DNA of 64,000 nucleotides, taken from NCBI GenBank assembly GCA_037976565.1, contig CP137668.1, positions 4,050,261-4,114,260 of the forward strand, in the 5' to 3' direction. Numbering within the stretch: the first letter of the stretch is position 1; every line of letters starts with the position of its first letter. A model generated the notes under the pieces. That model was not told the origin of the DNA. It ran no database searches and was given only the letters and a program-made list of their open reading frames with translations. This stretch comes from Mesocentrotus franciscanus. Taxonomy: Eukaryota > Echinodermata > Echinoidea > Camarodonta > Strongylocentrotidae. Of this stretch, positions 53,601 through 59,600 are shown piece after piece. Position numbers and translations under genes: made by a program.

Positions 53601-56600
53601 ACAAATTGTTTTCTTCCTACTACTTCTACTTTTCAAAATACCTTTTCACCTCGCAGACGCATCATATCTTCATCGCTGAGGGTTGGTGCAACACCAGGTA
53701 AACCTGGGACACCTACTCCAGGCTCTCCCTAAGATTTAAGAGAGACAACAACAAAATTCATCAAAGTCTGTGAAAAACAGAGACTTAAAATATACACTGC
53801 ATTGACCAGTGAACAAAGATATCCAAACTTTATTATGTGTCTTCCCAAAACCTTTGCTGAATGAATATTAATATCACCTATGATTGCAATATTTATGGGT
53901 GAAATCCATCTTGAAAACAGGTTGCTATGCCAGGCAAACACCAGGCAGGCCTATGTGTTTTCAAGAGCTTTTTTAATTTGAGAAATACATGCATGCATAA
54001 AGATGAATACGTATGTAAACTGGTCTGTTTGAGTTGGGTTTTGTCTTTGTTCTTAAGTTATCTATGTTAGATGTAGAATCATAGTCTAATATGTCATGAA
54101 TGCAAATCCTTAAAGTGGTGTAAATACAACCTCACACAAGGCATTGTATCTGCAGTTGTTTCTCTCAACCTAGGAGTATTAAATGGGTACTAGGTAGGAT
54201 ATATCATGTTTAATTCACTGTATGCTGATTTCATGATAATTACTGCTAAAGCTAATAACAGGGCACTTTCCAGAGTGTATAAAGCTATTGTTTTAAATGT
54301 ATGTGCTCTTGGCAACTTAGGGCTACTTGGCTAAAGCTGGAGGGGTAGAAGTACAGTGTAGACACCTTGAGCATCACTTGGGGTAGATAAATGTATATCT
54401 GTAGCTATTATATAACTATTATCCTCATTACACCTCATTCCATCAAAACTCACCTTTTCTCCTTTATATCCATCCATTCCTGGGTCGCCTTCCTCACCCT
54501 TGACCCCTGGGTCACCTGGAGGACCGGCCACACCCGGAAACCCCTCCTCACCTATAGGTCCCACAGGGCCAGCATCCCCTAGGTCACCTGGTAGGAAGGA
54601 TAGGAGAAGTATGAAACCGTAACCTCTTCCGTGCAAATCTTTTTTGAACAAATGTCATAATGAACTTTCGAAAGAAATTTTTGACCTAACCGTTTAACTA
54701 CTGAATTGTCCTATTACAGGCACAAACTATACAGTGAAGGTAGTACGAGGAAAGTTGTTTCTGGTTCAGTCTCGAATTTACCAACAACAGCATGGAGAGG
54801 TTAACTCTTTGAATAATCTATTAACCATTACAAGAATCTATCTGAGATACGACTTTTCTGTCACAAAGAAGTTAATTGTAGCAATATTACTCTTGTTTGG
54901 CATTTGTTTCTGTTCTATTTTCATTCAAGGGACTATGCACCTTTTGTAAAATCATTATACATTTGCATGTATGCCTGAAATAAATAAATCATTATGCCTT
55001 CTCTGAATTCTAAATAGTCCAGTTACTTTTTTCCCATGAAAGATCCTGAACTATCTAGGTACACATACAAGGTTTGACTAAAACTGTCAAAATACAAATT
55101 TGGAAAATGGGTGTGCTCTAGACGAAAAATAAGGATGATAAGATGATGACAATGATGATGACAATGGTGGCTATGTCGATGATGTCGATGATGATCATGA
55201 TGATAATGATAAGGCTGCTGATGACAATGGTAACTTTGATAATGACATGGAAGATTTAATAATACTGTTGTTGGACACAGAAGAGGGGATATTTTCAAAA
55301 TATATATTCCAATGAGAATATTAAGTAACAAATCAATTAAAAAGAAAAGGAGAAGAAAGAAAGGGAGAGGGAGAAAGAGAGAGAGGGAGAGAGGGAGAGA
55401 GGGAGAGAGAGAGAGAGAGAGAGAGAAATGAGCAAAATGAAGCAAGAAATATGCTTGAGAAAAAAATTGGATAAGACAATATTTTATAGAATTTCATACT
55501 ATTTCATACTATGAAGGTAAAATAATATTTAGTAAATAGATTTATTAAATACATGTATTTAGTACAAAGGTCTATATTTTTTATATGGATTAAGTTTCGT
55601 TGTAGCATATATACGTTTAGTGGTTACTGCTATTAAAATAAACTGATTATTACCATGCATTTAGTAAGTATAACCTCACCAGCTGGGACAGATGTTAACA
55701 AAAGTTAATTAAATACAGGTAGCAACATTACATGGCACATATATGGAAAAAAAAATAAGATGACAAATGTCAAAATGAAACAAAATGATCGCATGAAAAT
55801 AATGACGATGATGACAGCAGTAATGCAACTAAGAAAATAATGACAAGAGATTCCAAATAAATAATAATGCACCATAGATACATAAAAATGATATGATACA
55901 TTTTTTTAAAGAATTCTGCAAGGTCTTAATATTGTGCAATATACAAGTATTCTTTTATAGAAATTGATAATAAATCATATAGAATGCTTCCCTGATCCAT
56001 TTGCAAAATCCATCACCTATTTATTATTAATATCCCTATCATTTTTTTACATGAACTAGATCATGGCAACAGATTTTTTGGGGAAAGAATTTCAAGTCAC
56101 TTCTAAAATACCAGGTAGATGTAATTTGGCTCCTTTAATTCTGCATTGTATCATGCTGAACATAACACCAGGTTAGACTACACCATTAGATTCAACTTTT
56201 TTTCATACGAGGATCACAGATTGGCGTATAGTTTAAAGGAATGTAAAAACAAATGGGATCAAATTTTGGCCAGGTTTTCTATTATTAGTCATATCTGAAA
56301 AATGAGGGTACCTCAAAAACAATCCTTTTCATGTTGTTTTCTCACAAACAGGAAAAAAATGAATGGTAAACCTAATAAACTCTTCATCACGTTTACCAGT
56401 AGTGAACTTTCTCTTTAAACCTAAACGGAGCACCTCAAAAGAGGTTGGAAGGGAGCGATTTGGGTGATCGGACATTAAATGGAAGCAGATGCGGGCCAGC
56501 CCATCTGGAGTCATTCTATCGAGATGGTTTCTTACAAACATGGGATGATGATGAGGATGATAGCTGGGGGAGATGGAAATAGATAGGATGGACTGATGGA

Positions 56601-59600
56601 ATCAAAACACCATTAAAAGAACCGATGAGAAGATGGGTACCCGGAGATCGATCTCTAAATAACATCCTGACCTGTATTACCACCTCCTGGGTATTCCTTC
56701 TTCAACAAATCCCACATGGCATGCGTGACACATTTTTCATTCAGATCTGATTTTCAGATTTATTTCAGCTTTATAACATACACCAGCAAAGATTGTCTGC
56801 TTTTGATTCTTTATATATTTACAAAATTCTAATTTTATTTTCTTTATAAATTATAACCGTTACTAGGTAAATATTGGGTACTTTACTGACTAATTGACTT
56901 AAGCTGAGGCAATGATATCATCATGCTTTATGCACCCAAGAAAGATGTATCATTAATCAACTATGGTGATGATTAACATCAATTTTGCAGCCTTACTTTT
57001 GGTACCGAACTTAGTTCACAGTAATGTTGTAAGTCATGAAGGGAAAGGGCCCTGTTTCATAAAACTTGTCAATAACAAATGCTAAAATTCTGTAACTAAT
57101 TTGCTCTCAGCGAATCAAATGCCACAATGTTGGTAGCTTATAACAGTTATTGTAACTTGTTATTATGTGTGTCCACATCTACCAACCTTCACAAGGAAAA
57201 TTTAGGGATATCTCAAGGCAAGAAGGAATACCAGATTTTTGTGTATGCTTTCAAACAGAACTTCCAAAATACAGAGAAATGCAGGTTTCTTACCATTAAT
57301 ATGATAGCAAAAAAGAAAGAAAGGAAAACAAAAGAAGAATTGTTTCTTCTAAATATGAATATGTGGCAGCTATTTGTGTCTCAGAACCATTTCAAACTCA
57401 CCTTTTTCACCTTTGGGCCCCATTGGTCCCTCAGGCCCCTCTGGTCCGGTTTCACCTATAGTTTGTTGGATTAAATGGTTAGAGCACGGAACAGACCACG
57501 ACACAAAACATAGATTTGTTAATAACACAAAGCAAGAATGGTTACTTTATAAAGCTATATCAAAAATACAATAAATATCTACTAAAAGTATATTTTGTGC
57601 TTGCATCCACACCATATTGCTGTCAAGATATCATTTTTTAATAGCTTGCCTATCACATATTTCTTATTACAAGACTGCAAGACTGCACTGCATTTGCTGA
57701 TTAAGTCTAGTTCCTTAAGTTAATAGATTTCTTATACATGTACTACACATAACAAAACATTTTCCTATGCAACCTCTTACATACATACTATTCAGTAATT
57801 AGTGTAAAGTGCTTTTTTGCTATGCTGCTTTGCATCATCAAAAGTATTAATTGTTCTGGGTGTTCAGGCCTAAAATAAACTGGGTACAATTTATGACTAA
57901 ATTTCACGCCACACAGGGAATCACGCATTACTCAAATTCATACATCACACATTAGAAGATTATTAGAATCAACAACAGAGTTATATGATAGTATAGTTAA
58001 CTATACTTTGTTTCTACTTGCAAAAGAAATGTAATGTTATTCAAGATTTGGTGTAACAAACCTCCAAACTACAAATATTTGAGATAACAACTGCTATGGG
58101 ATTCAGGAGAGTTGAAATATATCATTAAGACTAAACCTCAGATAGATAACAAAGGTAAAGGAATGTAATACACTTACTCTTGCTTTATAAGGAGCTGTCT
58201 AAGAGTTATACGACTATTTTATAGCAAGGAACTAACTACGCATTTCATCTTACATTTGGTCAATTTGCTATTTTCTTACTAATCCCTTTAAGCATTGCAA
58301 ACCAATCAGCAAATTGATGATCATTGTTATCATTTGTTTCTGTTATCTAATTCATCATTAATACATCGTGTCAAAGAGCTATTCATTAAGAACACATATC
58401 AGGTACACAAATGGTAACTGCTTGCACCAGGCTTGTCAATATTTATGCCACACTTCAAAACCAGAAACTTTCATGCACATGAAACTTTCCTGAATTTCGC
58501 TAGTGATGGAGATTCAGTGGAGTAGAGAGTGTTACAGAGTTTTAAGGTGTGACATAATTGAATCACAACATGGAATGTTTGCAACTTGCAAAATGGCTGC
58601 CAATAACACTCTGCAAAAGCTTCACATCATGAAAGTCTCTGGTTTTACCGTATAAGTTAGAGATATGTGTTATCAGACAGAAACAAATTAGTAATTTCTT
58701 TCCTCTATCTTAGGAATGATTAGCACTATTGTTTTATAGTTGAAAACTAGATGGATGGTGGAGCTGGAGAACTTGTAGGAAACTCTGAATCAGGTCGGGT
58801 TTTCACTTGATAACACATTAAATAAAACCTCAAGAATATCATCTGTAAAGAGCCAGAAGGGCATTAACTCATATCGTGTAGCATAGAGTCAACACCTTTC
58901 TGGTTTTCAACAAATGAAATGAGTCAAAATGTAAGACTTTTACAGTATTGTCAATAACTTCCATGTAATTATACCCCAACCCTAAATAAAATGTTCCTTG
59001 ATATAGGGTTTGTATTGAACAAGATCTGCATATTCTTTGAACAATCTCCAGTTTCCTACTGAAGTAAGGGCTTCCATCAAAATCTCATATGTAACATTAA
59101 CTACAGGAGGGGTCTTGTGTAAGTGTCCAAGGGCACAATTTCTCCTGCACCACCATCTTAAACTCAGCCAATGTTACTAACCTCCTACTCCACGTGGCCC
59201 TGGGACGCCTGGGTTGCCATGGATACCATTTACTCCAGGCCAGCCCTCCTCTCCTTTCTGTCCTTTCATTGCCTCTCCAGGAGGAACGACGACAGCTGGT
59301 TGAGAGGAGGGTGTGGCATGTACAGAGGGTGTGGTGGGCGAAGCCTTGGGTAGGATGGTATTAACCTGCTCCAGAGGGGGCTGTACGCTGGCTGGCAGCT
59401 GTCATAAAATGTAAAAGAAGACACTGTTATTCTTACGGTTATCTAATTCACTGGGAGGTTTGTCCAACTGGCAAGACATCAATCTACATTTGCCATTCTC
59501 CACCCAGGTGTAGTAAATGTGTACCTGGTAGGAAGTTATTCCTTGAATGCTTTTGAAGCCTTGCTTAGGGCAGCTTAGCTAAAGCCCTGGTAAAGATAGT

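Noticed and set aside
54734..54949. 71-codon plus-strand frame ending in a hydrophobic segment
   Set aside because: Single short frame in a collagen intron without splice partners, repeats or a recognisable domain.
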